Below, piece by piece: positions 42,534 to 51,706 of a stretch of DNA of 64,000 nucleotides. Each line of letters begins with the position of its first letter. Position 1 is the first letter of the stretch. The notes below the pieces were generated by a model. It worked only from the letters and a program-made list of their open reading frames with translations. It was not told the origin of the DNA and searched no databases. The stretch is from CAVQBP01 sp963848195 (GTDB lineage: Bacteria; Bacteroidota; Ignavibacteria; Ignavibacteriales; Ignavibacteriaceae), in assembly GCA_963848195.1 (NCBI GenBank), contig CAWKCY010000001.1, forward strand, positions 248,001 through 312,000, read 5' to 3'. The translations under genes were made by a program, and so were the position numbers.

Positions 42534-43511
42534 ATGATTGATTTTGATTATTTACAGCCGAAAACTTTAGAGGAAGCAAGCAGTCTGCTGCGGAAATCAG
42601 AAGGTAAAGCAATTCCATACAGCGGTGGTACCGATGCATTAAGCTTGTTAAAAGAAGATATAATTTCACCGGAACAGGTAGTAAATCTAAAAAATATTCC
42701 TAATTTAACCGGGATAAGTTATGAAGAAGGCAAAGGATTAAAAATCGGAGGATTGGTTACAATTACCGATATTGCAGAGAATCCGGTAATCAAAGAAAAA
42801 TATACTGTCCTTTCCGAAGCTGCAGATAAAATTGCTTCTCCGCAATTAAGGAATGTCGGTACAATAGGGGGTAATTTAAATCAAAGACCACGCTGCTGGT
42901 ATTTTAGGAAGGATTTTGACTGTATCAGAAAAGGGGGAAGTATTTGCTATGCAGTTGACGGTGAGAATAAGTATCACTGCATTACCGGAGGAGGGCCATG
43001 CTATATAGTCCATCCATCCGATATGGCTGTAGCTTTATTATCTCTTGACGCTTCGGTAAATATATTTTCAGGAAAAAAGACAAGGACTATATCTATCAGC
43101 GATTTCTTTATTTTACCTGAAGTCAATCACCTAAAGGAAAATATTCTTGAACCGGGAGAGATACTTACCGAAATTATTGTTCCTGAACTACCCGGTAATA
43201 CAAAAAGCGGATACTATAAATTCATGGAAAGGGAAGCGTGGGATTTTGCTGTAGTTAGTGTTGCAGCGGTTTTAACCAAAAATGGTAATTCATTAAGGAA
43301 AGGAAGAATTGCTTTTGGAGGAATTGCCCCGATTCCCTGGTTAGATAAAAATATAAACAATATACTTAACGGTCTGCCATTGAATGATGATTCAATCAAT
43401 AAAGCTGTTTCTCAAATTTTAGTAGGAGCAGATCCCCTGGAGCAGAATGAATATAAAATACCGCTAGTGAGAAATATAACCCGGAATATAATACATAAAT
43501 TGACGGAATAA
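42534..43511 (+). CDS. Molybdenum hydroxylase, FAD subunit with an extra cysteine cluster
   Basis: 325 residues. FAD-binding motifs YSGGTDALSLL and GTIGGNLNQRPRCWYFR, then a Cys-rich insert (CWYFRKDFDCIRKGG, SICYAVDG, HCITGGGPC). In PaoB/YagS this insert binds a [4Fe-4S] cluster, and I infer the same here. C-terminal CO-dehydrogenase flavoprotein domain (FMEREAWDFAVVSVAA). Third gene of the operon, 50 bases after the large subunit; a terminator follows 13 bases after its stop, so the cofactor genes may be partly separate. Confidence 0.9.
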   Translation: MIDFDYLQPKTLEEASSLLRKSEGKAIPYSGGTDALSLLKEDIISPEQVVNLKNIPNLTGISYEEGKGLKIGGLVTITDIAENPVIKEKYTVLSEAADKIASPQLRNVGTIGGNLNQRPRCWYFRKDFDCIRKGGSICYAVDGENKYHCITGGGPCYIVHPSDMAVALLSLDASVNIFSGKKTRTISISDFFILPEVNHLKENILEPGEILTEIIVPELPGNTKSGYYKFMEREAWDFAVVSVAAVLTKNGNSLRKGRIAFGGIAPIPWLDKNINNILNGLPLNDDSINKAVSQILVGADPLEQNEYKIPLVRNITRNIIHKLTE

Positions 43512-43523
43512 TTTGTTAAGTCT

Positions 43524-43560
43524 AACCTCCGGGGTTTCTAAAAACCTCGGAGGTTTTGTA
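43524..43560 (+). terminator. Terminator or attenuator inside the molybdenum operon
   Basis: A 14-bp stem AACCTCCGGGGTTT / AAACCTCGGAGGTT, then TTGTATAAAAATAAATTT. It stands between the structural subunits and the maturation genes, so it could lower expression of the latter. The tail is only moderately T-rich. Confidence 0.65.
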
Positions 43561-43573
43561 TAAAAATAAATTT

Positions 43574-44170
43574 ATGATGAATTCACTTCTTATAGCTGCA
43601 GGGTTATCTTCTAGAATGGGGGATTTTAAACCTTTATTGTTTTACAAAAATGAAGCGATTATACTATCAATTATAAAAAAAATTAATATAATAAGTGATA
43701 AGATCTTTATTGTAACCGGATTTAAAGAGTATGAGTTAATCAATGTAGTTAAGGAAAATTTTCAAGAATCGGAAATAAATAAAAAGATTGTATTTGTTTC
43801 CAACCCTAATTTTAATAAGGGGATGTTCACCTCACTTCAAAAAGGTCTGGAAAAAGCAAAGGAATGCGACTGGATTCTATACCATTTTGTGGATCAACCC
43901 CATCTTCCTCAAAATTTTTATTTAGAATTTTATTCGCAAATTAGTGATAAATTTGATTGGATTCAGCCTGCTTTTAGTGAAAAGAACGGGCATCCTATAT
44001 TGTTAAATAAATCTTTATTTGACCATATTATTTATGCTGACGAAAATTCAACATTGAAAGATTTGAATAATAAGTTAAAAATTAATAAAAAGATATGGAA
44101 TTGTGATTATAAGGAAGTTCTGGATGATATTGACACACCTGAAGATTATATTAACTTAATAAATGAATAG
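43574..44170 (+). CDS. MocA-like molybdenum cofactor cytidylyltransferase
   Basis: 198 residues from ATG 43574 (a second ATG follows directly; a TTG at 43556 lies in the terminator and is not preferred). NTP-transferase start LLIAAGLSSRMGDFKPLL with the GxxxRMG-x-x-K signature, WILYHFVDQPHLP in the middle, and GHPILL later. MobA/MocA-type enzymes attach CMP (MocA) or GMP (MobA) to molybdopterin; in hydroxylases of this family the cofactor is the cytosine dinucleotide, so MocA is the better guess. Immediately followed by the XdhC-like gene. Confidence 0.8.
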   Translation: MMNSLLIAAGLSSRMGDFKPLLFYKNEAIILSIIKKINIISDKIFIVTGFKEYELINVVKENFQESEINKKIVFVSNPNFNKGMFTSLQKGLEKAKECDWILYHFVDQPHLPQNFYLEFYSQISDKFDWIQPAFSEKNGHPILLNKSLFDHIIYADENSTLKDLNNKLKINKKIWNCDYKEVLDDIDTPEDYINLINE

Positions 44171-44173
44171 CAT

Positions 44174-44965
44174 ATGAATATCTACGAAGAAATACTTGAA
44201 TTAGAAAAAAACAATCAGCCGTTTGTTTTAGCAACTGTAGTTAATGTCAGCGGTTCCGTTCCCGGTAAAACCGGATTTAAGATGCTGATAAAAAAAGATG
44301 CATCAACTTTTGGAACAGTTGGAGGCGGGGCTATCGAGGTTGAAGTTTTAAAAGAAGGGGTTAAAAGACTAACATCGGGAGAAAGCGGAACTAAAGAATA
44401 TTTGCTGTCGGATAATGAATCATTAGAAAATAATGACATAGTAACCATTCCTATGAAATGCAGCGGGCAAGCTACTATTTATTATGAAACAAGTAAATCT
44501 CTGACAACAATATATATATTCGGCGGAGGACATGTTGGGCATGCCTTACTTTATTATTTAATGCCGTTAGGCTACCATACAATTTTAGTAGATAACAGAA
44601 AAGAATTTGCCTCAATGGAAAAAAACCCCGCTGCTGCAGAATGCATAAATAAAGAATATCAGGATTTTGTTTATGAATTTAACCCCCCTGAAAATTCATT
44701 TGCAGTAATAGTTACACATAGTCACAAATATGACTATGAAATTCTCAAAATAATTTATGAAAGAAAATTAAACTTCAAATATCTAGGTGTTATTGCATCA
44801 AAATCAAAAGCCTCATCTATGATTCATAAATTAAAAGAAGATTTAGGTAATAACATAAACCTTTCAAACCTTCATACACCAATAGGATTAAAAATTGGAG
44901 GAACAACGGCTGAAGAGATTGCCTTATCAATTGCCGCTGAGATACAATCAATAAAATATTCTTAA
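44174..44965 (+). CDS. XdhC/CoxI-family maturation protein
   Basis: 263 residues. N-terminal XdhC part (LATVVNVSGSVPGKTG, GTVGGGAIEVEVL) and a C-terminal Rossmann domain (IYIFGGGHVGHALLYYLMPL). XdhC proteins bind the molybdenum cofactor and help sulfurate and insert it into the large subunit. Four bases after the MocA-like gene. It fits the operon as the dedicated chaperone. Confidence 0.9.
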   Translation: MNIYEEILELEKNNQPFVLATVVNVSGSVPGKTGFKMLIKKDASTFGTVGGGAIEVEVLKEGVKRLTSGESGTKEYLLSDNESLENNDIVTIPMKCSGQATIYYETSKSLTTIYIFGGGHVGHALLYYLMPLGYHTILVDNRKEFASMEKNPAAAECINKEYQDFVYEFNPPENSFAVIVTHSHKYDYEILKIIYERKLNFKYLGVIASKSKASSMIHKLKEDLGNNINLSNLHTPIGLKIGGTTAEEIALSIAAEIQSIKYS

Positions 44966-45064
44966 CTTAGAAAATTTTTCATATCTTTAATATTTAAATA
45001 TTTTTTGCTTAATGCAGAAGCAGAGCTTATTCAAAAATTTATGAGATTTTAATAAATATAGAGC

Positions 45065-46067
45065 ATGATAGATTTTCAACATCTCAAAGAAATCCTTTTA
45101 AATAATAATTCATTTCTAATAACTACGCATGTAAATCCTGATGCCGATGCTATTGGTTCAGAAATTGCACTTTATAATATCCTTAAAGAATTAGGGAAAG
45201 AAACATATATAATAAATTATAGTTCAATGCCTTACAATCTGAAAGTTTTTGGATGTTGATAATAGAATTCAAAAGTATGATGAAATTCGGCATCAAGAAT
45301 TATTTGATTTAGCAGATGTGCTGGTTGCAGTTGATTATAATAGGGCAGATAGAATAGTCAAGATGAGGAATAATTTTGTTGACTCAAAAAAAATAAAGAT
45401 ATGCATCGATCATCACCAGGAACCTGAAGAATTTGTTGATCATTATTTTATCGATATGTCTTATTCTGCTACGGGACAGATATTATATGACTTAATTAAA
45501 AAGACCAAAATCGTTAATCTAAGTTATAGTACTGCACTTCCTATTTATGCGGCGATAATGACAGATACTGGTTCATTCCGTTTTGAACGAACAACTCCCC
45601 AAATTCATAATATTGCTGCCGAACTTTTAGGATATGGTGTTGACCCGGGTGATGTTTTCGATAAAATTTATGATCAAAGTAAATTCGGAAAAATAAAATT
45701 ATTAGGGAAAGCTTTAGATTCATTGAAACTTTACGGTATGGATAAAGAAATAGGATATATGATTTTAACAAGGGATATGTTTGTTTCAACCGGTGCGGAA
45801 GAACATGATACAGACGGTTTTGTTAATTTTTCTTTATCAGTGGAGAAGGTAAAAATTGGTTTAATGTTTATTGAATTAAATGAAGGATTTAAGGTGAGTT
45901 TCCGTTCCAAAGGCAATATTCCCGTTAATAAACTAGCTCAGGAATTCGGAGGCGGCGGACATATCAATGCTTCTGGATTGAGAATATTTGATAAAAATCT
46001 AGCCGAATTTTTAACCATAATCCTTGAAAGAGCTGAATATTATCTAAATAAAAATAAAGGAATATAA
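45065..46067 (+). pseudogene. nrnA: NrnA-like DHH/DHHA1 phosphoesterase, single frameshift
   Basis: Two frames make one protein of about 333 residues. The first (45065-45250) holds THVNPDADAIGSE (metal-binding DxD). The second continues LDVDNRIQKYDE with DHHQEPEEFVDH (the DHH motif) and GGGGHINASG in the DHHA1 domain. The shift occurs in a run of five T at 45246-45250; removing one T restores NLKVLDVDNRI. NrnA degrades short oligonucleotides (nanoRNA) and dephosphorylates 3'-phosphoadenosine phosphate. Because the gene is usually important, a homopolymer sequencing error is likely. The stop overlaps the pepA ATG. Confidence 0.85.
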
Positions 46068-47569
46068 TGTTTAATTTGAATTTGAAATCCGGAAACAAAA
46101 AAATTTCATATAAAAATCTATCTGTTTGCTTGAGATATTTAATTGATGAAAAAAAACTGGATGAAAGCCTTGAGAATATTGAAAGAGTATTTAATTTCCA
46201 TTTATCTGAGCTTCAGAAGAAGACATTCTTAAGCAAAAACGGGACGGAAATAAGAGTCCCAAAACATGATGGAAAACCGGATGAAGTTTATATCAGTAAA
46301 ATAAAAGTTGACGATAATTTCTCCGTTGATTATTTCAGGAATCATCTCGCCGGATTTCTACCGCAGCTGGAAAAAGAAGAAGTAAAAAACGTTCATATTT
46401 TTATACCAAAATACCAGGCATTCCAAAAATTTTTTGAAAGGGAAGAATATTTTTATCAGACTTTTATTGAAGGGATTATATTAGGCAATTATTCCTTTGA
46501 TAAATATAAAACCGGAGATAAGAAGAATAAAGATCTGTCTGTATATTTTTATTCGGATAATGAAAAGAAGTTAAAACTGGCAATGAATGAAGCTCTAAAT
46601 ATAATGGAAGGGGTTAATTTCGCTAAAGACCTGCAGAATGAACCTGCGATAACAATTACTCCAAATGAACTGGCACGCCGCATTTCATCCACTCTAACTA
46701 TTGAGGGGATAAAAGTTACCGTTTTCAATGAAAAAGAAATAAAGAAAAGAAATATGGGCGGTTTAACTGCTATAGGGATGGGAAGTGAAAACTCCCCGCG
46801 TTTTATCGTTCTAGAATATAGCCCACAGAATAAGAATAAAAAAAGAAAAAGAAAGATTGCTTTAGTGGGGAAAGGGGTTACTTTTGATTCCGGAGGCATA
46901 TCAATAAAACCGGCAAATAATATGGGTGAAATGAAAGCCGATATGTCTGGTGCTGCAGTAGTTGCCGGAACGATTTTGGCAGCTGCAAAAGCGAATTTAA
47001 ACGTTGATATTATAGGTATAATTCCATCTGCAGAAAATATGGTATCAGGAAAATCTATAAGACCGGGTGACATTATCATGACTGCTTCCGGGAAAAGTAT
47101 AGAGATAATTGATACTGATGCCGAAGGGAGGGTAATCCTATCCGATGCTCTTGATTATGCTTCTAAAGAAAAACCTGATGTAATTATTGACCTGGCTACA
47201 TTAACAGGTTCCTGTGTTATTGCTCTCGGAGAATTTGCTGCCGGTTTATTTACCAAAGATGAAAAGTTATCAAAACAACTTTTTGATTGCGGCTTAATGA
47301 CGCATGATCTTATATGGCCTCTCCCAATGTGGGATGATTATAATGAACTGAATAAAAGTGATGTAGCCGATGTAAAAAACCTGGGAGGAAGATGGGGAGG
47401 AGCGATAAGTGCAGCAAAATTCCTCGAAAACTTTGTAGATAAAAAAATTCCATGGGCTCATCTTGATATCGCCGGCCCATCAATGGCACATAATTATAAT
47501 AATTATACAAAAAAATATATGACGGGTTTCGGAGTGAGGCTACTATTTGAATATTTAAGAAAAAACTAA
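46067..47569 (+). CDS. pepA: Leucyl aminopeptidase (M17)
   Basis: 500 residues. Metal and catalytic motifs: VGKGVTFDSGGISIKP, MKADMSGAAVVAG, and DTDAEGRVILSDAL (the NTDAEGRL signature). It removes N-terminal amino acids from peptides with two zinc or manganese ions; a hexamer in characterised members. The start overlaps the nrnA stop by two bases (TAATG), indicating translational coupling. A MITE-like element follows directly downstream. Confidence 0.9.
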   Translation: MFNLNLKSGNKKISYKNLSVCLRYLIDEKKLDESLENIERVFNFHLSELQKKTFLSKNGTEIRVPKHDGKPDEVYISKIKVDDNFSVDYFRNHLAGFLPQLEKEEVKNVHIFIPKYQAFQKFFEREEYFYQTFIEGIILGNYSFDKYKTGDKKNKDLSVYFYSDNEKKLKLAMNEALNIMEGVNFAKDLQNEPAITITPNELARRISSTLTIEGIKVTVFNEKEIKKRNMGGLTAIGMGSENSPRFIVLEYSPQNKNKKRKRKIALVGKGVTFDSGGISIKPANNMGEMKADMSGAAVVAGTILAAAKANLNVDIIGIIPSAENMVSGKSIRPGDIIMTASGKSIEIIDTDAEGRVILSDALDYASKEKPDVIIDLATLTGSCVIALGEFAAGLFTKDEKLSKQLFDCGLMTHDLIWPLPMWDDYNELNKSDVADVKNLGGRWGGAISAAKFLENFVDKKIPWAHLDIAGPSMAHNYNNYTKKYMTGFGVRLLFEYLRKN

Positions 47570-47580
47570 GGATAATATCC

Positions 47581-47709
47581 GTTGGATAAAGAGCCTGTGT
47601 GAATATCATTAACCAACGGTTTTAACCGTTGGAAAATGAAACAAAAACGAAACTTTTGTCAACCGTTTTAACGGTTTTCCTGACTTTTCACACAGGCTCT
47701 AAATCCAAC
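47581..47709. mobile_element. MITE-like element, complete copy 3
   Basis: Best copy. Both ends carry AGAGCCTGTGTGAA as perfect inverted repeats, extended outward by matching GTTGGAT flanks. Inside are ACCAACGGTTTTAACCGTTGG and CAACCGTTTTAACGGTT. 129 bp, 11 bases after the pepA stop, and therefore possibly acting as its terminator. Confidence 0.8.
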
Positions 47710-47748
47710 CGCAAATAAAATAACAGTTGTAACTATAGGATAATACAT

Positions 47749-48876
47749 ATGGATTCTAAAAAATATAATAATATAAAATTAGGTTTTAGCATAGGTGAAG
47801 GTATACTAAGCTTTATTCTAATTCTTCTTTTCGTAATGACCGGATTAAGCCTGGGTTTACAAAATTATATAAACAGTTTTACCTCCAATTCATATTTACT
47901 TTTTCTTTTATTTACAATTGTAACCGGAGTTGCCGGTGCAATAATTTTTTCTCCCTTAAACTTTTATACAGGCTTTTACCTCGAACATAAGTTTAATTTG
48001 TCGAATCAATCATTTATAAAATGGATATGGGAAGGTGCGAAGGGGGTTGCAGTATCTTCTGTAATAGGAATTCCTATGCTATTAATTTTTTATTATACAT
48101 TAAATAAATTCGGGAACCTGTGGTGGCTTCCGTTCGCCATAGTTCTTTTTCTGATATCGGTAATTTTAGCAAGAGTAGTCCCGATAATAATATTGCCTTT
48201 ATTTTATAAAGTAACTCCGATTGATGATGAAGATTTAAAGAGCAGAATTAACCGTTTAGCAAAAGATGCAGGAATTAAAGTGGAAAATGTTTATAAATTT
48301 AATATGAGCAAAAATACCAAAAAAGCAAACGCAGCTTTTACGGGAATCGGAAAATCAAAAAGAATATTACTCGGTGATACACTTCTTGAGAATTATACAA
48401 AAGATGAAATAGAAACCGTTATTGCTCATGAACTGGGGCATTATAAGAAGAAGCACATAATTAAAAACATAATTATTGGAACAGCCGCAAGTTTTATTAC
48501 ATTGTTTTTAATATCTTACTTTTACAAAATTTCAATTTATTGGTTCGGTTTTGATAAAATAACTATAGTCGCAGCACTTCCTATTCTTTCACTGTGGATA
48601 ATGTTAATCGGTTTGGTTCAAACTCCTTTAACAAATATTTTATCGAGAAAATATGAATATGAGGCAGATGAATATGCTGCATCATCAACGAGAAAACCTG
48701 CAGCTTTCAAATCGACTTTAGAAAAATTGACAGAACAGAATTTAGGTGATAAAGACCCACATCCTTTTGTAGAATGGTTCTTTTATAGTCACCCGTCAAT
48801 AAAAAAAAGGATTAATGCTTTAGAAGAATTTGTGGGAAAAAATAATATAGTTGAAGAAGCTGTAGAGTCAAAGTAA
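47749..48876 (+). CDS. M48-family membrane metalloprotease (Ste24/CAAX-like)
   Basis: 375 residues with at least five membrane helices (GILSFILILLFVMTGLSLGL, LLFTIVTGVAGAIIFSPLN, WWLPFAIVLFLISVILARV and later ones). Active site IAHELGHYKKKH (HExxH zinc motif) and a later Glu in YEADEYAASSTRKP. Ste24-type enzymes cleave membrane protein substrates and C-terminal CAAX peptides in eukaryotes; the bacterial substrates are unclear. Single gene behind the MITE element. Confidence 0.88.
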   Translation: MDSKKYNNIKLGFSIGEGILSFILILLFVMTGLSLGLQNYINSFTSNSYLLFLLFTIVTGVAGAIIFSPLNFYTGFYLEHKFNLSNQSFIKWIWEGAKGVAVSSVIGIPMLLIFYYTLNKFGNLWWLPFAIVLFLISVILARVVPIIILPLFYKVTPIDDEDLKSRINRLAKDAGIKVENVYKFNMSKNTKKANAAFTGIGKSKRILLGDTLLENYTKDEIETVIAHELGHYKKKHIIKNIIIGTAASFITLFLISYFYKISIYWFGFDKITIVAALPILSLWIMLIGLVQTPLTNILSRKYEYEADEYAASSTRKPAAFKSTLEKLTEQNLGDKDPHPFVEWFFYSHPSIKKRINALEEFVGKNNIVEEAVESK

Positions 48877-48910
48877 TTTTCTAACCTTGATACATTAGTC
48901 AGGCTTTAAC

Positions 48911-49609
48911 TTGTTATCATATATAAAAATTTTTTTTATTATTATACACGCAACTATTTGTTCAATATTTGCTCTTTTATTTTCATTGGATAGAAGCTTT
49001 TTCCTTTACTATAAATTATCCAAAGTTTTTTCAAAAGGAATCTTTTTAATATCCGGTATTAAGCTGTCAATAAGCGGATTAGAAAATTTTGATCATAAGA
49101 AGATATATGTTTTTGTTTCAAATCATAGCAGCCAGTATGATATACCGTCACTTCAATATTCGATACCTATTCCAATAAGTATTGTTTTTAAAAAAGAATT
49201 AAGTAAAATCCCCTTTTTCGGATGGCAGTTGAGAACCGGCCCTTATGTAATGATCGATAGAACAAATACCGAAAATGCATTAAAAAGTATTGAAAAGGCA
49301 AAAAAAAGAATGATTGAAAAGGGGCTTTCACCCCTGGTTTTTGCAGAAGGCACAAGAAGTAAGACCGGAGAAGTACAAACCTTTAAAAGGGGAGCATTCT
49401 ACTTAGCCTCTAAAGTCGGCTTTCCCATTGTTCCTGTTTCTGTCAGCGGTGCATCAAAGATTCTACCTAAAGGGAAATTTAAAATAAAAAGAGGTACTAT
49501 TTATGTGCATTTTGATAAACCGATTACTACGGAAAATGTAGTAAATAGGAGGGATGAACTTGAACTTATGGGGAAAGTAAGGGATATTGTAATTAGTAAT
49601 TTAAAATAG
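48911..49609 (+). CDS. 1-acyl-sn-glycerol-3-phosphate acyltransferase (PlsC-like)
   Basis: 232 residues from TTG 48911. One or two N-terminal membrane helices, then the NHSSQYDIPS (Hx4D) and FAEGTRSKTG motifs with VPVSVSGASKILPKG later, all standard for PlsC. It makes phosphatidic acid from lysophosphatidic acid at the inner membrane. Nine bases before gatC, so probably co-transcribed. Confidence 0.88.
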   Translation: MLSYIKIFFIIIHATICSIFALLFSLDRSFFLYYKLSKVFSKGIFLISGIKLSISGLENFDHKKIYVFVSNHSSQYDIPSLQYSIPIPISIVFKKELSKIPFFGWQLRTGPYVMIDRTNTENALKSIEKAKKRMIEKGLSPLVFAEGTRSKTGEVQTFKRGAFYLASKVGFPIVPVSVSGASKILPKGKFKIKRGTIYVHFDKPITTENVVNRRDELELMGKVRDIVISNLK

Positions 49610-49618
49610 GTTAGCAAA

Positions 49619-49909
49619 ATGGGTGTAACTATAAAAGATGTGGAACATATCGCTGATTTAGCGAGATTAAAATTTAATGAAAAGGAACTGGACAATTTTA
49701 CTCACCAGTTGAATGAAATTTTGTCATATGTTGAAAAACTAAATGAACTGGATACGGAAAACGTTGAACCACTATCCCATCCGGTAGAAAACAGCAATAT
49801 TTTTAGAGAAGATGAAGTAAAACCTTCTGTAAACAGGGAAGATGCGTTAAGGAATGCACCGGAAAAAAATGAGGTCTTTTTCAAAGTGCCAAAGGTAATT
49901 GAGCAATAG
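49619..49909 (+). CDS. gatC: Asp/Glu-tRNA amidotransferase subunit C
   Basis: 96 residues. VEHIADLARLKFNEKEL at the start, LNEILSYVEKLNELDTENVEP, and FREDEVKPS near the end match GatC. It holds GatA and GatB together in the enzyme that converts Glu-tRNA(Gln) or Asp-tRNA(Asn) to the amide form. GatA and GatB are not in this window. A terminator follows. Confidence 0.92.
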   Translation: MGVTIKDVEHIADLARLKFNEKELDNFTHQLNEILSYVEKLNELDTENVEPLSHPVENSNIFREDEVKPSVNREDALRNAPEKNEVFFKVPKVIEQ

Positions 49910-49961
49910 AGATTGATCAGTTAAAGCAGCCTAATAGTCATTTGATTGAGAGGAGGATGAC

Positions 49962-49998
49962 AAACCTCCAAGGTTTTCCAAAATCCTGGAGGTTTCTT
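49962..49998 (+). terminator. Terminator after gatC
   Basis: AAACCTCCA / TGGAGGTTT with a further inner pairing (AGGTTTT / AAAATCCT, one mismatch), then TCTTG. 53 bases after the gatC stop. Similar in sequence to the terminator at 43524. Confidence 0.7.
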
Positions 49999-50044
49999 GA
50001 ATTACAAATACTTTTGGATGGATTAATTACGAATTAGAAAAAGT

Positions 50045-50800
50045 ATGATAGTTGGAATTATTCCCGCACGTTTTGCCTCAACACGATTAATGGGGAAGCC
50101 CCTTGCAGATATTGGAGGGAAACCGATGATTCAGCATACTTATGAGAATTGTTTGAAATCCAAACTCTTAAATGAAGTTGTTGTTGCTGTTGATGATCAA
50201 AAGATTGCTCAGGTTATAAACGGTTTCGGTGGTAAAGCAATAATGACACCGAGAAATATACAAACAGGATCTGACCGGATAGCTTATGCTGCAAAAACTT
50301 TGCCTGATGCAAAGATAATTGTTAACATTCAAGGTGATGAACCTTTTATAAAAGGAGGAATGATTGATCAGGCTATCGAACCACTTTTATTTGACCTTTC
50401 CGTGAATGTATCTACACTGGCAAAGAAAATTGAAACTGTACAAGAACTAAAGTCCCCTTCAGTTGTTAAAGTAGTATTCGATTATAAGAATTTTGCACTT
50501 TATTTTTCACGTTCACCTATTCCTTTTGTAAGAGATGCGAAATCCAACCTTGAAAGGATTATAAATGCCGACATTTATAAACATGTAGGTTTATATGTAT
50601 TTAGACGTGAAGCATTATTCAGATTTACACAACTTGAACAAACCGATTTGGAGAAGATAGAAAAACTTGAACAGCTGAGGATGCTTGAACATGGTTTTAA
50701 GATTAAAATAGTCGTGACTGAATATGAGAACCTTGCAGTTGATACTCCTGAAGATTTGGATCGGGCAAGATTCTATTATGCTAATTATGTAAATAGATAA
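50045..50800 (+). CDS. kdsB: 3-deoxy-manno-octulosonate cytidylyltransferase
   Basis: 251 residues. N-terminal IIPARFASTRLMGKPLADI, then NIQGDEPFI and YKHVGLYVFRREAL, and EQLRMLEHGFKIKIV near the end are diagnostic for KdsB. It activates KDO as CMP-KDO for lipopolysaccharide inner core, so the organism has a Gram-negative outer membrane with LPS-type lipid. Confidence 0.93.
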   Translation: MIVGIIPARFASTRLMGKPLADIGGKPMIQHTYENCLKSKLLNEVVVAVDDQKIAQVINGFGGKAIMTPRNIQTGSDRIAYAAKTLPDAKIIVNIQGDEPFIKGGMIDQAIEPLLFDLSVNVSTLAKKIETVQELKSPSVVKVVFDYKNFALYFSRSPIPFVRDAKSNLERIINADIYKHVGLYVFRREALFRFTQLEQTDLEKIEKLEQLRMLEHGFKIKIVVTEYENLAVDTPEDLDRARFYYANYVNR

Positions 50801-50861
50801 ATATCATATTATAATATTGCAGCTTTTGCCTATGTAATTATTAAAGGTTATTTTTTATAAT

Positions 50862-51278
50862 ATGAATTGTATTTTTTGTGATATTGTTAGTAAAAAAGTA
50901 GAGGCTGAGATACTTTTTGAGAATGATAAAATTATTTCTTTTTTGGATATAAGACCTGTTAATTTCGGTCATGCCCTGGTTATCCCTAAAAATCATTATG
51001 AGAATTTTCTTTCAGTTCCGGTAAATGAGCTTGATGAATTGATTGAGATTACACAGCAACTATCAAGGTATATAAAAGAAGTATTAAACGCTGACGGGTT
51101 TAATATCATTGTTAATAACGGGGCTGCTGCCGGACAGACGGTTTATCATTTCCATTTCCATATTATTCCCCGATTTGAAAAAGACTTCAATTTTAAACCA
51201 AATTTTAAACTTTATTCTTTCGGGAAAATGAAAGAATATGCCGATATTATTCGTGATGCAATAAAAACAGAAGGATAA
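50862..51278 (+). CDS. HIT-family nucleotide hydrolase
   Basis: 138 residues. CIFCDIVSKKVEAEI at the start, then the histidine triad VYHFHFHIIPRF. HIT proteins (Hint branch) hydrolyse adenosine phosphoramidates or related nucleotides. Start ATG 50862. Five bases before the B12-binding protein gene. Confidence 0.88.
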   Translation: MNCIFCDIVSKKVEAEILFENDKIISFLDIRPVNFGHALVIPKNHYENFLSVPVNELDELIEITQQLSRYIKEVLNADGFNIIVNNGAAAGQTVYHFHFHIIPRFEKDFNFKPNFKLYSFGKMKEYADIIRDAIKTEG

Positions 51279-51283
51279 ATTTA

Positions 51284-51691
51284 ATGGATCAGAAAATAAG
51301 AGTATTAATTGCAAAAGCAGGACTGGACGGTCATGACAGAGGTGCAAAAGTTATAGCTGCAGCCTTAAGAGATGCCGGGATGGAAGTTATTTATACCGGT
51401 TTGCGTCAAACTCCGGAAATGATAGTTGAAGCTGCCTTGCAGGAAGATGTTGATGTTATCGGAATCAGTATTTTATCCGGGGCACATATGACTATATTTC
51501 CCAAAATACTTAATTTAATGAAAGAAAAAGGCTTAAATGATATTCTTTTGACCGGTGGGGGAATAATTCCCGCAGAAGATATTAAAACACTTAAAACTCA
51601 AGGTGTAGGAGAATTATTTACTCCCGGTGCACCCACAACTGCAATTGCTGACTATATTAAATTATGGATTCAATCTCATCCAAGGAATTAG
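51284..51691 (+). CDS. Cobalamin-binding protein, methylmalonyl-CoA mutase C-terminal type
   Basis: 135 residues. It carries the base-off B12 motif DxHxxG (GLDGHDRGAKV), ISILSGAHMT and TGGGIIPAED, typical of the small or C-terminal domain of methylmalonyl-CoA mutase. The large catalytic subunit is not nearby, so it works with a mutase encoded elsewhere or is a stand-alone B12-binding protein. Five bases after the HIT gene. Confidence 0.85.
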   Translation: MDQKIRVLIAKAGLDGHDRGAKVIAAALRDAGMEVIYTGLRQTPEMIVEAALQEDVDVIGISILSGAHMTIFPKILNLMKEKGLNDILLTGGGIIPAEDIKTLKTQGVGELFTPGAPTTAIADYIKLWIQSHPRN

Positions 51692-51706
51692 ATTCAAAAA
51701 ACGTTA

